The position numbers and the translations under genes are program-made. From positions 56,395,312 to 56,459,311 of the forward strand of contig NC_061115.1 of the NCBI RefSeq assembly GCF_002878395.1: 64,000 nt of DNA. The letters run 5' to 3'. Below the pieces are notes generated by a model. The model searched no databases, was not told where the DNA came from, and worked only from the letters and a program-made list of their open reading frames with translations. Positions 24,326 through 35,888 of the stretch are shown piece by piece. Each line of letters opens with the position of its first letter. Position 1 is the first letter of the stretch. This stretch comes from Capsicum annuum (Eukaryota; Streptophyta; Magnoliopsida; Solanales; Solanaceae).

Positions 24326-25769
24326 TGATGCGCTACAGAAATATAGCACTTTCAATGCTTAAAATAAAGAAAATATGCATGTATTTGAGGCCTTTTTGGT
24401 AGATATGATATGTTTTGAGTATGTTTTGCATAAAAACATAATTTGAATGATAAGTTTGTGAAAATGGTGAAAAAAAGGTGTTTTTGGCCATTTTTGAGCG
24501 ATTATGGATGATTGAGATGTTTTCCAGCTTGATAGTGATCAATGCATGTTCGAGATTCGAAATAGAGTAGAAAAGCTGACTCTAGGCACGTACTAATTCA
24601 ACCTATGGACCACATGCTGACCTATGGAGAGCAGGTAGACAAAGAGAGTACCATAAAGTTAAAAAACCCGAGAGAAAACTTGCAGGAAAATTCCCATTTA
24701 ATACCTGCAGTTGGTACCTGCGCCCAGGTCAGACCACAGGTACAACCCGCGGTCAGGACCAAACCGCAGGTACAACGAGCGAGTAGCCACCGACCCTGAT
24801 TTGTCCTATTCATTCGAGTTTAGTTTTTAGAGTTTTATCTTGTACTAAAAATACCATTTATGTACTTTTTATTAGAGATTAGCCACTTTTGATTTCAAGA
24901 TCCATCTTTGATCTTGATATTGTGTTGTATTCACTTTGCTTGATTATTCAGTTTATAGTTGTGGGTTTCTTTCATCTTATCATTGTGATTTCATCTTTTC
25001 TTTCCAATATGAATGTTATTTATCTCTTCATAATCATGAACGGCTAAAACCCATATCTAGAGTTGTGGAAACCCTGGGAAATTGATGAAGTATAGAAAGT
25101 GTGATTGCTGAAGGGAAACCAATACCTATGTCATGCATTGCTTTATATTCGATATGATTGATTTCTTAATGGTTTCACACATTAGGATCCCGCCTAGATA
25201 TTACAAATTGCTCTAACAAAGGGGTAGTAACTAGGAAGATAAAGACAACAGTAATATGGGGAGTAAATAGCCTATCTGTTATAGTACAATGGTATATACG
25301 GTGGATGACTATTATCATTCATCTTATAACTTGAGACTCAAAAGGTGATAGTTAACTAGGACCAAGGTAAGGGTTAGCAACGCGACTTCCTGAGACTTAA
25401 TAGATAAAGGGTGAAATTCTCCGTCTCTTCCAATAGACTGTAGGAGGTACATAACTTATCGGTTCTATATGTAGGGTATTAATTTCATTCAACAACACAC
25501 ATAAACCTACGAAGTTGAGATGCCAAGGGAACACACAATTCTAGTGCTCATTTATGACTAATTTTCAACCAAGTTAATACCATTCTGTGTTCGAGACTGC
25601 CATAAACAAATCCCTCCATTTACTTGTATGTTTTTCCCTTAGACTGTAACCACTGAGATCTGTCAAACCACGTCTTCCTTTGGGATTCATCCCCAACCTT
25701 AGTTGGGTTACTATATCTTGATTGCGACCGTACCATCATCTAAAAGGAGATGTTGCTTAGACGTCATCA
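24326..25769 (+). repeat. Athila 3' LTR
   Basis: TGATGCGCTACAG...ACGTCATCA, followed by the TSD AGAGT. Word cluster at 24700-24790. Confidence 0.85.
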
Positions 25770-25774
25770 AGAGT

Positions 25775-26426
25775 CCTATAAATTTAATGTCTACAAATGC
25801 CCCCTACTGTAAACCTAGCTAGAGCATAGACTTGATGAAACTCAAAGAAGGGATTTAAAGTATTTCATCTTTGCAATTTTGTTGCTTCAGAGAAGAGATA
25901 AAGGGAAAATTTAATTCCACTTAGCGTGCCAATTTGTTTGCAATAAATTTTAATGTGAAAGAAAATAAATGCAATTATAAATACATTCTAAAGAAATAAA
26001 AATATTTTATTAATAGATATTGTGAGTACGATTCTTTTCCTCCCTTGATTTTTCTCTCTGAATTTTTATCATAATTCAAAGATCGTTAATAGTGTATTTC
26101 TTAAATGTAGGAAGATTTTTTATCTCCATGAAATGAAGATCTTTTAGATCTTCCTGAAGTATTTAATTATCAAGAAGAGAAAGTCTTCTCTTTGTGAATA
26201 TCCTAGGATTTTATGGTATATTCGATATGTTTCTTTAAATGAATATGATATCCTTAAATAGACATAATTTAGTAGTAGATAGATTAGCCTCCAACCTATT
26301 GATAATGGTTGAGTAATCTCAAAATATCCTAATATGATTGGGCGCATCTTCTAGAGTCCTACAAAAATTCGATGTCTATAATGAAATAGAGCTATTATAT
26401 AAAACTAGTGTAGCAATATTATTAAG
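25775..26426 (+). repeat. Old repeat flanking the Athila (copy A)
   Basis: It matches 31618-32290 almost throughout. Its right part (26208-26365) is also a direct repeat of the sequence on the left side of the Athila (15349-15465 joined to 25775-25796). The unit therefore looks like two short direct repeats around roughly 0.4 kb, as in a TRIM or the end of a small LTR element. No protein coding seen. Confidence 0.45.
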
Positions 26427-26549
26427 TACTCCCTCTATTTATTTTTATTTTTCACATTTAGAATTGGCACGTTTATTAAGAAAATAATGATTGACATGCC
26501 TATTTATCTCACTACCCTTGTTAACTAATGTTTAATATTGTCTTGAAAA
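26427..26549 (+). mobile_element. Truncated Stowaway-like MITE
   Basis: It starts TACTCCCTCTATTTATTTTT and matches the first 120 bases of the complete copy at 32291-32558. It is cut off at 26549 ('gtcttgaaaa'), where copia-like sequence begins. Confidence 0.6.
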
Positions 26550-26561
26550 GAAATAGAGGAA

Positions 26562-26834
26562 TTGAAACTCAACTCAGCTGCTAAGGATGCAGAGATTATC
26601 AAGTTGCAAATGACAATTCAGTATGTTTCTAATAAAGATCCAAGTGTCTCTGAAGAGCTTAGAACTGAGAATATTGAACAAAAGAAGAGAGTTTCAACTC
26701 TAACTGATGAGTTTCTTAGCTTGAATGAAGAGATAATGCATCTAACCAAGGAATTGTTACATAGTCATGCTACAAAAAATAATAACATGGCTTTGCATCT
26801 CTACACCCTCTTCCTAAGTCTTTCACCTATTTAA
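26562..26834 (+). pseudogene. Coiled-coil C-terminus of a copia 3'-proximal ORF (fragment)
   Basis: A 90-codon frame is rich in Lys, Glu, Leu and Ile with heptad-like spacing (RVSTLTDEFLSLNEEIMHLT). The 5' part is missing at the 26549 junction. A copia-type polypurine tract and LTR follow 0.55 kb downstream, so it is probably the end of an ORF located 3' of pol, as in Sireviruses. That assignment is inference from position and coiled-coil character; I recognise no family motif. Confidence 0.35.
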
Positions 26835-27385
26835 ATGTTCTAGATTCCTGTGGCTTTTACTCTGGAACATTTAAATTATGTACTCGGATGATACTTACCT
26901 TTTACATATGAATGAATCTTTGTTTGTGTGTCTCATCTGTGTCTTCTTTACTTTAAAGTTGTTCTTCATGATAGCACTGCCCCAGTGGCTATGAGTTAAC
27001 TAACTTGTTCTTATTTTGCTCTTGGTTTACTATTATCACTTTTCAAAGATGCCAAAAGTGAGAATACTAAATTCATGTGGTTGTGGTAGGGACCAGGTGT
27101 TTGTTGCATAATGTGTTAGGGACCAGGTACCAAGTGCATATGTGTTAAATGTTGGTGAAGTATAATGGCATATTGACAAGGGAAAGAATGTTTGAAGAAT
27201 AGCATAGTGACAAGAGGAAGAATATTGGTAAAGCATGATGGCATATTAATAGGAGGAAGTATGGTCCATAATGATAGGAGGAACATTCATCGATAGTAGT
27301 GGTGATCACTCTGATTGAATGGGATGAATGAACATTGATGTTAAAAAATCTATAGTTGGTTTGTTATCATAAAAAAGGGGGAAAA
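26835..27385 (+). mobile_element. 3' untranslated region and polypurine tract of a copia element
   Basis: There is no gene. The word GGGACCAGGT occurs at 27089 and 27119 and again in the LTR. The tract AAAAAAGGGGGAAAA (27372-27386) is a strong polypurine tract just before the LTR start. Confidence 0.45.
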
Positions 27386-28109
27386 TTGCTATATCTTATT
27401 TTGATGATGATCAATTGACAATAAGAGACCAGGTCCCTAGGTCTTTATGAATTCAGTACAGCTGTCACTGTCTTGTGCAGTTTTTTCTGTTAGAGTAACA
27501 AAATGTGCAGGAGAGTTTATACCTATCAGGACACCTGTCTCAATTGTATTTCTACCCTAATCATTATTCTGCTATAAATAGAAAAGAATTCTGCTCAATT
27601 CATTAGTTTTTGGAATCAGATTCTTCAAAAAAAGAGATAGTCAAAAACTCAAATATAGCTCAAGTCCTAATCTTGTGAGTATTGACAGTGTGTGTTTTCT
27701 TGAGTCAAGTATTGGTCTGTAATTAAATTACTCATTTTATAAGAGTAATGCTTTTCTTGTGTTCTTGAGAGTGCTTAGGTAGAGTTACCTGAGTTGATAG
27801 TGGTTAGAGTTAATCAATATCGAGGTGAGTTCTTGGCAGAGTTGTCAAGGTAGGTTTGTAATAGAGTTGTTACAAATAGGTTGAGCTTAGAGTTAGGATC
27901 CAATTGAGTCTGTAACCAAGATTTTGATTATAGTGGATTGTTGAGTGATCGTGAGCGCAAGTCGTGGTTTCTTATTCCTTGAGCAAGGAGGTTTCTATAT
28001 TAAATCTTTGTGTTCTTTAATTTCCCGTAAAGTTTTATTTTCTTACTACTTTTTTGTTTGATTGCCTTACTCTAACTCTAAGGGACCTGGTCCCTCATAG
28101 AGTGCTACA
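27386..28109 (+). repeat. Copia 3' LTR
   Basis: It begins just after the polypurine tract (TTGCTATATCTTATTTTGAT) and ends near 28109 (GAGTGCTACA). It holds a TATA box (gctataaataga, about 27571-27582) and the near-palindromes gagaccaggtccc (27424) and GGGACCTGGTCCC (28082-28094). The 5' LTR is not in the window, so this is a 5'-truncated element or a recombined remnant. Confidence 0.5.
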
Positions 28110-28110
28110 A

Positions 28111-28148
28111 CCCCCTCCCCCGCCCCCTCCCCCCTCCCCCCTGCCCCC
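28111..28148 (+). repeat. C-rich tract at a repeat junction
   Basis: Six or more runs of 4-6 C are separated by single T or G (CCCCCTCCCCCGCCCCCTCC...). It lies at the junction between the copia LTR and the minus-strand gypsy fragment. The minus strand could fold into G-quadruplexes. An assembly or replication-slippage origin is possible. Confidence 0.6.
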
Positions 28149-30020
28149 ATATTTCAATAATCAATAATTGTATCACATTCCTTAAATCTTTCTCAGTAGA
28201 ATTAGGTGATTCTGAGGGCTTTGCTCTCCCTTTTAGCTCTTCTGTAAATGGAGGAGTAGAAGAAGTTTGTGATACAAATTTATCTTGAGTCTTACTTTTA
28301 TTAGCTTGTTTAGGTGGTGACTTGATGGTCCCTTCTCCAACACCCCATCTACTTGCTTACCTATATTCTTAGTTCTTCTTGTAACCGACATCTTTACTAT
28401 AGTGAAAAAATAGATCCAATAATTAAAAATGACTCCACCTACACCTTACATACCTTGTAATACAACTTCGCTATTAACCTAAATTAACATCCTGCCTTTT
28501 GGATTACCTATCCACAACAAAGTATATGGTAATATTAGTATTAGTAACTAACCAACACATTTGGGCTACTTAACTATACCCAAACAATAGCTGGGTAGTA
28601 AGTCCATAATTTATCAAATCAAGGGTGTTCTTTTAACCTTATTCTCCTCCAATTACATCCACATACCATACATATTCTTATAATATCCCATGAAACAACT
28701 TTGGTTTCATTACACTCTTAAAACAATGTACAAAGTGGAACAGACAGTAGACATATACAATATTTAATTTGGTGGTATACCACTACACCCCTTCTTCTAT
28801 ATTTCAATACAAACTACTCATATCTTTCCTAACATCAATCCGATAGTACCCAACATATACATATAAAATAGTCCATAAAACAACCCCAAATTTCCTTTAT
28901 CATAGAAACCAATTATTGAACTCATCATTCCTTAAGTTCTTAATAATAACACATTCATAATTGTTTCCCCAAACTCATACATAAGGAGGATAAAATAGGG
29001 CAGTCAACTTACATCAATTTTCTATAACTTATCCTTTTAACTTGAATTCTTTAAGAACTTGAACGTTCATTCACACTTAAAACCAAAGAAGAAAAGAGAA
29101 GTCTCTTAATAACAAAGAAAAGTGAGCAGTTAGCTTGTTTTATAATCTACCTTGTATTTATAATTAAGCATGAATAACATGTTTTTCTAATCTTGCATGG
29201 GATAATTAAGCTAAACCATAAGTGTTTTCACTTACCTTGGCTTGCAAAGATGAGGGTTTTTTCAAGAATCCTGGAATGAGAATTAGGGTTGCTCCTTGTT
29301 ATTCTAGAGAAAATTAGAGAGAACTAATGAAATATGAACCTTTTTTGTGACTTTGGATTGAAGGAAATGACCAACAACTTGGACTTACAAAGGCCCTATT
29401 TTGGCTCTCTCTTTAGCTACATTTTCGACCTCAAATTAATTAAATTGGTCTAAGTAGGTGATACACCTACTTAAGGAGTTCAAGAAAATCAAAAGATCAA
29501 AGTAGATGGTAGACCTGCTTACTTGATTCTTTGTTGGGATCAATTAAATTAGTCTCTGGTAGATTTGAGTGTTGGTCCTTTTCTTTATTTTTTTTCTCTT
29601 TTACTTGATTTGGACCAAAATAAGTACATTATAATAGGCCCAAATCTGATCCATAGCCTTGGGTCCATTAACTTGGTCTATATAGCTCAAGTAGGTCACT
29701 CACCTACTAACTTAATTAAGTCAGAAAAGCACCTCAATATTTTATTCCAATTTTAGTTATTAATCCCTTTAATCTAACTTACAACTTGTGTACACTTATT
29801 CACTTTAAACTTTAGATTCAAATACTAGCTTATGATCCCAAGTTAAATAGTTGTATTGACGTTAACTTGGCCATGTAACATTAAATCATATGGGCAATAT
29901 CTAGAAACCCATTTACACCATCAATACTTGAATAACAAATCTAGTCCATTACTTATATCACAAGTCCATATCAAGGTCCATATAAGTATAATAAGTACAC
30001 ACAAAATACAGGGTGTTACA
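28149..30020 (-). mobile_element. Gypsy LTR plus gag start, minus strand (copy B)
   Basis: On the minus strand the LTR starts TGTAACACCCTGTATTTTG at 30020. Its body matches 8426-9777. After the LTR, about 28391 downward, a frame starts MSVTRRTKNIGKQVDGVLEK and, after a frameshift, continues with TEELKGRAKPSESPNSTEKD. It is basic then acidic, as in gag N-termini, and is cut at the C-rich tract (28148). No pol is present. Assignment to gypsy rests on the TGTAACRCCC ends; the gag match is weak. Confidence 0.5.
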
Positions 30021-30142
30021 TTTATGGTATATTCAAGATGCCTCTTCATAGAAATATGATATTCTTTAAATAGATATAACTTAAAGTTTAGGGTTGAGTA
30101 GCCTCTACGAACCCTAATATTATTCGGCCCATTTTGTAGAGT
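30021..30142 (+). other. Empty site for the 5.56 kb element and left flank of the solo LTR
   Basis: TTTATGGTATATTCAAG here is uninterrupted, whereas at 9778-9787/15349-15360 the same sequence is split with GGTAT duplicated. It ends in AGAGT (30138-30142), the TSD of the solo LTR. Confidence 0.75.
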
Positions 30143-31612
30143 TGATATACTATAGAAATATAGCACTTTCGATGCTTAAAACAAAGAAAATATACAAGTT
30201 TCTGAGGCCTTCTTGTTAGATATGATCCATTTTGGGTATGTTTTGCAGAAAATCATTATTTGAATGATAAGTTAGTGAAAATGGTGTAAAAAAAAAAGGG
30301 TATTTTGGCCACTTTTGGAGCGATTATGGATGATTGGGATGTTTTCCAGCTTGATCATGATCAATGCATGTTCGAGATTCAAAGTAGAGTTGAAAAAATA
30401 ACTCCAAGCACCTACTAAGTCAACCTACGGACCACATGTTTACCTATGGACCACAGGTAGACAAAATGGGTACCAGAAAGTCCAAAAACCCGAGAGTCAA
30501 CTTGTAGGAAAATTCCCATCAGGTACCTGCGGTTGTTACCTACGCACAGGGCAGACTGCAGGTACAACCCGCGGTCAGGACCAAACCGTAGGTACAGGGA
30601 GCGGGCGGCCACCGACACTGATTTCTCCTATTTCATTTTGGGTTTAGTTTTTAGGGTTTTCTCTAGTACTATAAATATCCTTTATGTACTTTTTATTAGA
30701 GGTTGTCCACTTTTAACACTTAGAAACATATTTTTGATTTCAAATTCCATCTTTGATCTTGAGATTTCATTGTATTGCCTTCGCTTGATTATTCAGTTTA
30801 TAGTTGTAGGTTTCTTTCATTTTATCATTGTGATTTCATCTTTGCTTTCCAATATGAATGTTATTGATCTCTTCACAATCATAAGTGGCTAAAACCCATA
30901 GCTAGGGTTATGGAAACCCTGATAGATTGATGAAGTAGGAAAAGTGCGATTGTTGATGGAAAATCAATACCTATGGCATGCATTACTTTATCTTCGATAT
31001 GATTGATTTCTTAATAGGTGCACACATTAGGATCCCTCCTAGATATTACTACTTGCTCTAACAAAGAGGTAGTAACTAGGAAAATATAAAGACAACAATA
31101 ATTTGCAGAGTTACTAGCCGATTCGTTGCATCACAGCAGTATATACGAATGACTATTAGCCTTCATCTAATAACTTGAGACTAAAAGGTTATAGTTAACT
31201 GGTACCAAGGTAAGGGTTAGTAATGTGATATCCTATGACTCAATAGGTTAAGGGTGAAATCCTCCCGCTTGTCCAAAAGACTGTAGGAGGTACATAACTT
31301 ATTGATTCTACATGTAGGGTATTGAGTTGGTTCAACAACGTACATAAACCTACAAAATTGAGATGCCAGGGAAACACACGATCCTAGTGTTCACTTATGA
31401 CTGATTTTCGACTAAGTTAATACCGTTCTATGTTTGAGACTACTACAAACAAATCCCTCCATTTACTTTTCTGTTTTTTCCTTAGACTGTAACCACTGAG
31501 ATCTGTCAAAACACGTGTTTATTTGGGATTTGACTCCAACCTTAGTTGGGTTACTATATCTTAACAGCGACCGTACTATCATCTAAAAGGAGGTGTTTCT
31601 TAAACGTCGTTA
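30143..31612 (+). repeat. Athila solo LTR, TSD AGAGT
   Basis: TGATATACTATAG...ACGTCGTTA, flanked by AGAGT at 30138-30142 and 31613-31617. It matches the LTRs at 15466 and 24326. Both flanks equal those of the full element in copy A, so this is the same insertion reduced to one LTR. TATA box at 30669-30679. Confidence 0.85.
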
Positions 31613-31617
31613 AGAGT

Positions 31618-32290
31618 TCCATAAAATTCTATGTCTACAAATATCCCCTACTTTAAAATTTGCCAGAGTATAGACTTGATGAAACTCAAAGAAGAGATTT
31701 AAATTATTTCATCTTTGCTATTTTGTAGCTTCAGATTGTAAATCTGATTTAGAAGAGAAAAGATAAAGGGAAAATTTAATTCCACTAAGCGTGCCAATTT
31801 GTTTGTAATAAATTTTAATGTGAAAGAAAATAAATGCAATTATAAATAAATTATAAAGCAACAAAAATATTTTATTAATGATATTGTGAGTATAGTTATG
31901 TTCCTCCCTTGATTTTTCTCTCTGAATTTTTACTGTAATTCGAAGATCATTAATAGTGTATTTCTTGAATATAGGAAGATTTTTTATCTTCATGAAATGA
32001 AAAATTTGTAGATCTTCCTGAAGTATTTAATTATTAAGAAGTGAAAGTATTATGCTTTTGAATATCCTAGGATTTTATGTCATATTCGATATGTCTCTTC
32101 AAATGAATATGATATCCTTAAATAGACATAATTTAGTAATAGATAGATTAGCCTCCAAACTAGGGATAATGGTTGAGTAACCTCCAAATATCCTAATATG
32201 ATTGGGTGCATCTTGTAGAGTCCTACAAAAATTCGATGTCTACAATGAAATAGAGCTATTGTATAAAAGTAGTGTAATAATGTTATTAAA
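31618..32290 (+). repeat. Old repeat flanking the solo LTR (copy B)
   Basis: It matches 25775-26426, including the inner direct repeat. No gene; minus-strand frames at 31718-31993 and 32080-32319 are AT-rich chance frames. Confidence 0.5.
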
Positions 32291-32558
32291 TACTCCTTCC
32301 ATTTATTTTTATTTGTCACATTTTAACTTGGAACGTTCATTAAGAAAATAATGGCATGCCTATTTACCTCACTACGCCTATTAACTAATGTTTAATATTA
32401 AGTCTTGAAAAATCATTTGAAAAATAATTAATTAATGCTAATGTTCATTTGAGAATTTTTTTTTTTTGTTTTTTTTATTGATATATCAAAATTAATAAGT
32501 AAAAATTAAATTCTATTTTAGAAATAAGTGACAAATAAAAAATGAACAGAGGGACTTA
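32291..32558 (+). mobile_element. Stowaway-like MITE, complete
   Basis: It starts TACTCCTTCCATTTATTTTT and ends ...AACAGAGGGACTTA. The terminal about 28 bases are imperfect inverted repeats ('tatttttatttgtcac' against 'gtgacaaataaaaaatg'). TA flanks are present. It is AT-rich and non-coding, about 268 bases. Confidence 0.65.
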
Positions 32559-32689
32559 AGAGTAAAGACAAAATGAGATAAAAAAATACATGATAGTGAC
32601 TCGATCACACAAAATTAGTTGTTACGCAAAATGAAGCTCTTCATTTTTAACCTAGCTAACTATGAATTTGATGATACGTTATAATAAGA

Positions 32690-33420
32690 TTTAAGGTAAG
32701 TTCTACAGAGTGGCAATCTGACCGACTATGTTGTATGGAGAGTAGTGTTGTCCAGTTAAAACTCCCATATTTAAAAATTAAAGTGGCGGAGATGAGGATG
32801 TTGAGATGGATATATGGACTTACTAAGAGAGTAGGGTTAAAAATAAATTATTCGAGAGAAGATGAGAGTGACTTCGGTGAAAGAAAAGATGTGAAAAGTG
32901 GGATTGAGATGGTATGTAGGTGCACAGATGCTCCAATATAGAGGTGTGAGAGGCTGGCTATAGCCGAAGCAATATTAGAGGGAGGTGATAGGCATAACAT
33001 GGAGCAGTTACAGCTTATAGAGGACATGACCCTTGATAGGAGATGTTAAGAATGCGAATTAGGGTAGAGAATTAGTGGGTAGGAGTGCGTCCTTACTAGT
33101 AGGAAGGAGCATTTTATGTGTAGTTGTGCTTGTAGTAATAGGGTATCTAGTAGTTTCTCGTTCGTGGTGTTTTGGTGATATTTATGATTTCGGATAAATA
33201 GTTTATAGCATTAATCTGTGGGTGTCTTATTTCTTTTATTATCTAGTGGTATGTTACCATTTTGTTGTTTGTTTTTATGTTTTTTGTTTTTTATATTGTT
33301 ATCTGTCCTGAGTCGTGGTCTATGTGTAACACCTCTCTCTACTTCATTTGAGATAGTGGTGTGGACTATATATACTTTACCCTCTTCAAACTCTATTTTG
33401 TGGAAATAAATGGAATATGG
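32690..33420 (+). mobile_element. 5'-truncated RTE-type LINE fragment
   Basis: It matches the 3' part of the LINE at 46640-48178: 'aaggtaagttctacagagtg', AEMRMLRWIYGLTKR (about 32789), then 'gaggacatgacccttgatag' (33022) and a shared 3' tail ending near 'tggtattgttgttgct'. Frame 32735-32941 is the C-terminal region of the LINE protein with changed frames. No RT motif remains. Confidence 0.65.
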
Positions 33421-33789
33421 TATTGTTGTTGCTACGAAAAAATTAAAATAATAAAAAAAAAATATAGAATTTAAACTAACCATCAAAAACAATACAAAAA
33501 ATATATTATTTAAGAAATATTTGTCTGTAATTTAAGCAAATATTATGAGGATGGTAGACGATCAATGTAAAATATTATTATAAAGTTTTTTGCCCAATAT
33601 TTTTGCTACAAAAATCATTTCTTATTTTTATGAAGTCTATTTTCTAGAGAAAAGAAATTTCTAAAATATTTTATCAACAAAAGATGAACAGAAATTGAAA
33701 AGAATATTTTCCTCTGCTTTAACTGCACTCTAAATTTTCGACTATGGTAGGAATGTGAGAAAAAAAGTGGTATTAACAATTTTTTTTTT
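33421..33789. other. AT-rich stretch, nothing recognised
   Basis: No gene, terminal repeats or RNA seen. Confidence 0.4.
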
Positions 33790-33962
33790 ATTAATATGGG
33801 TTGTGGTGTAGTGGTGGAATTATTCTATTCTTAATTAGAGATCTCGAATTTGAACCTGAATATAGAGAAAATCTTGTTAGGAACGTCATCCTCTGGGTTA
33901 TACAATGCGCAATTAGGGCTCCAATACGAATACTGAACATCTGTCCGTGTGGGAAAAAAAAA
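33790..33962 (+). mobile_element. tRNA-derived SINE (Au/SolS-like)
   Basis: An A-box-like tgtggtgtagtgg lies at 33802-33814 and a B-box-like ctcgaatttgaacc at 33844-33857, with spacing typical of a Pol III promoter. A body with 'gggctccaatacgaatactg' follows, then a terminal A-run (33954-33962). The short frame 33801-34007 is not a gene. Confidence 0.55.
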
Positions 33963-35647
33963 TATAGCAATTTTTTGTCTTTAAAATTGCATTTGAGGGT
34001 ATGCTAATCTTTTGACAGTTGCAAGTGGCCTTACCTTATAATTGAATAGACACACATCATTTTAATCACTTTAGCTTTTGTGTTTTCTTTTTCCCCGTAC
34101 CCACTATCTCTTTTTCCTAAAACCCTGTTATTTTAACAATTGAAAAATCTTGAATAGAATTTGTTCATCAATTTAAGCTTGATTAATTGTGATAATTTTT
34201 CTGATTTTTATCTCATCTCACCATTAACTGCTTTGCTTTTTTGTTTACTCTATATTTAAGTTTGTGTATTGTATTATCCTTTATTTATGTGCTTCTAATT
34301 CTACTATGACAATATAAATTTTTCTTCAATCTCACATAATGATTACGTCGATTCACAAATTAATTTATCTACCAATTTAAATATTCTTCCTTAAAAACGT
34401 ATATCTTTTTATAACATAAACAACCATATATCCCCTTATGTTAATGCACGTCAAATTATTTGTATTGGTGTAATATATCACAAATTATAATAATTACAGT
34501 TGAAATAATAAAATAAACAAAATGAAGAAAAATTAGATAATCTTTTTCTTGGCTGAGGCACAGATATCTCTCTTTCTTTAAGAAGATTCAAACCCGATGA
34601 GGTATAATCTACACCAATACAGCAGTAATTTCTTGACAACAGCCCTTCAACGATGTATAACTCAAACAACTTCGAATTAGTTGAAGAGTTCAAAACTCCA
34701 TCATATGAACACCTTCCTTTAACATATATTTACTTTCTTTGTATAGTGAATATAGTTAGACTTAAAATATTTTCTATGTCTAAACTCTTTCTTTCACTAA
34801 TATAATTACTCTCTTTTGTATAATGATATAGTTATAGGTGTAGAATTTTTCCATGTAATGAATAGGACGAATGAGGGATAGGAATGTGGATAGATGAATT
34901 GTCTTGATGTTACATAAGTTACGTGAAACTAATGGCCATGGATTTACAAGAACTAATAACCTTGAGAGTTACAAGAACTAATGGTCGAATGAGTTACAAG
35001 AACTAATGGTCATCTTTTACCACAATTCATACTCATCAACATAAAAAGATAATGTGGTGAGTTACAAGAATAAAGACACCACTATCTCCACTTTATATCT
35101 ACTAATGTCATGCAACTTTAATTTATTTTAATAATAAAATGCACCAACAATTTGCTATCATTGGGTGTATCATATACTTTCTTGAATTTGCTGCTTAATG
35201 CAACATGAAAGAAGTGTTAATTGGTCACAGCCATGTAGTAACTCAGTTGATTTACAGATTTAGTTTGCTATAAACATACATCTACGCTATATTGATCATG
35301 TGCAAGGTCTTGATAGCCAAAAGAATATATAGTTTTTTTTCTGAACTCCATGTTAGTGAATAATTTTGATTGCAGATGACTCAAAAGACAGCTTGTGTTT
35401 GGACCTTTGAAAGATGCAAATACGAGTGAATAATTTGTGTACAATTTTGATTGCAGATTTATAGAGTTTCAAAACTTTTTCTCTAAGGAAGAGATTTGTT
35501 AAATATGAAAAAGTTTTATATTTTTTTTAGAAAAAATAAAAGTATTTATGGTTACTTTTATTTTCCTTCTAAGAAAAAGTAAAAACTTAATTTTGATAAG
35601 AAAATCAGGGCAAAAACCCTAACAATACATTCGCAAGTAAAATGTAA
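33963..35647. other. AT-rich unique-looking region
   Basis: No coding gene found. There is a short tandem repeat of 'gttacaagaactaatggtc' (three to four copies, 34930-35010). At 35375-35460 'ttttgattgcag' occurs twice, resembling splice acceptors next to a short frame (MTQKTACVWTFERCKYE). This could be a remnant of a host gene, but evidence is thin. Confidence 0.3.
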
Positions 35648-35888
35648 TACTCACCTCCAAAAAGAATAACTTATTTTTCTTTTTAATCTATTTCAAAAAG
35701 AATGATTTTTTTTAATAATATTTTAATTTCAACTTTTCACATGACATGTTTATGATCATAATATTAAATGATATTTTGATACTTTTAATATAATTTTAAT
35801 CTAAGATTATAAAATTTAAAAGTATTTTTATTTTTTTAAATTTCATATTAAATCAAAATAGATCATTCTTTTTTAAATTAAGGGAGTA
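35648..35888 (+). mobile_element. Stowaway-like MITE
   Basis: It starts TACTCACCTCCAAAAAGAAT and ends 'attcttttttaaattaaggg' plus AGTA. Ends are imperfect inverted repeats (ctatttcaaaaagaatga against tcattctttttt). About 240 bases, very AT-rich. Confidence 0.5.

Larger units (their letters stand above)
15466..25769 (+). mobile_element. Athila-lineage Ty3/gypsy element lacking RT/RH/INT, TSD AGAGT
   Basis: The order is 5' LTR, tRNA-Asp type primer site, gag, protease, two conserved stem-loops, a third ORF, a 3' untranslated region with purine tracts, 3' LTR. AGAGT flanks both sides (15461-15465, 25770-25774). The element is 10.3 kb. Only about 1.3 kb separates protease from the third ORF, and no reverse transcriptase, RNase H or integrase motif is present, so it is structurally defective. 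Every gene has stops. Confidence 0.85.

Noticed and set aside
33790..33962. Functional tRNA gene
   Set aside because: A and B boxes are present, but no cloverleaf or anticodon arm can be formed; the body and A-tail fit a SINE.
35375..35460. Host exon after a duplicated 'ttttgattgcag'
   Set aside because: The following frame is only 17 codons and no other exon or homology is visible.
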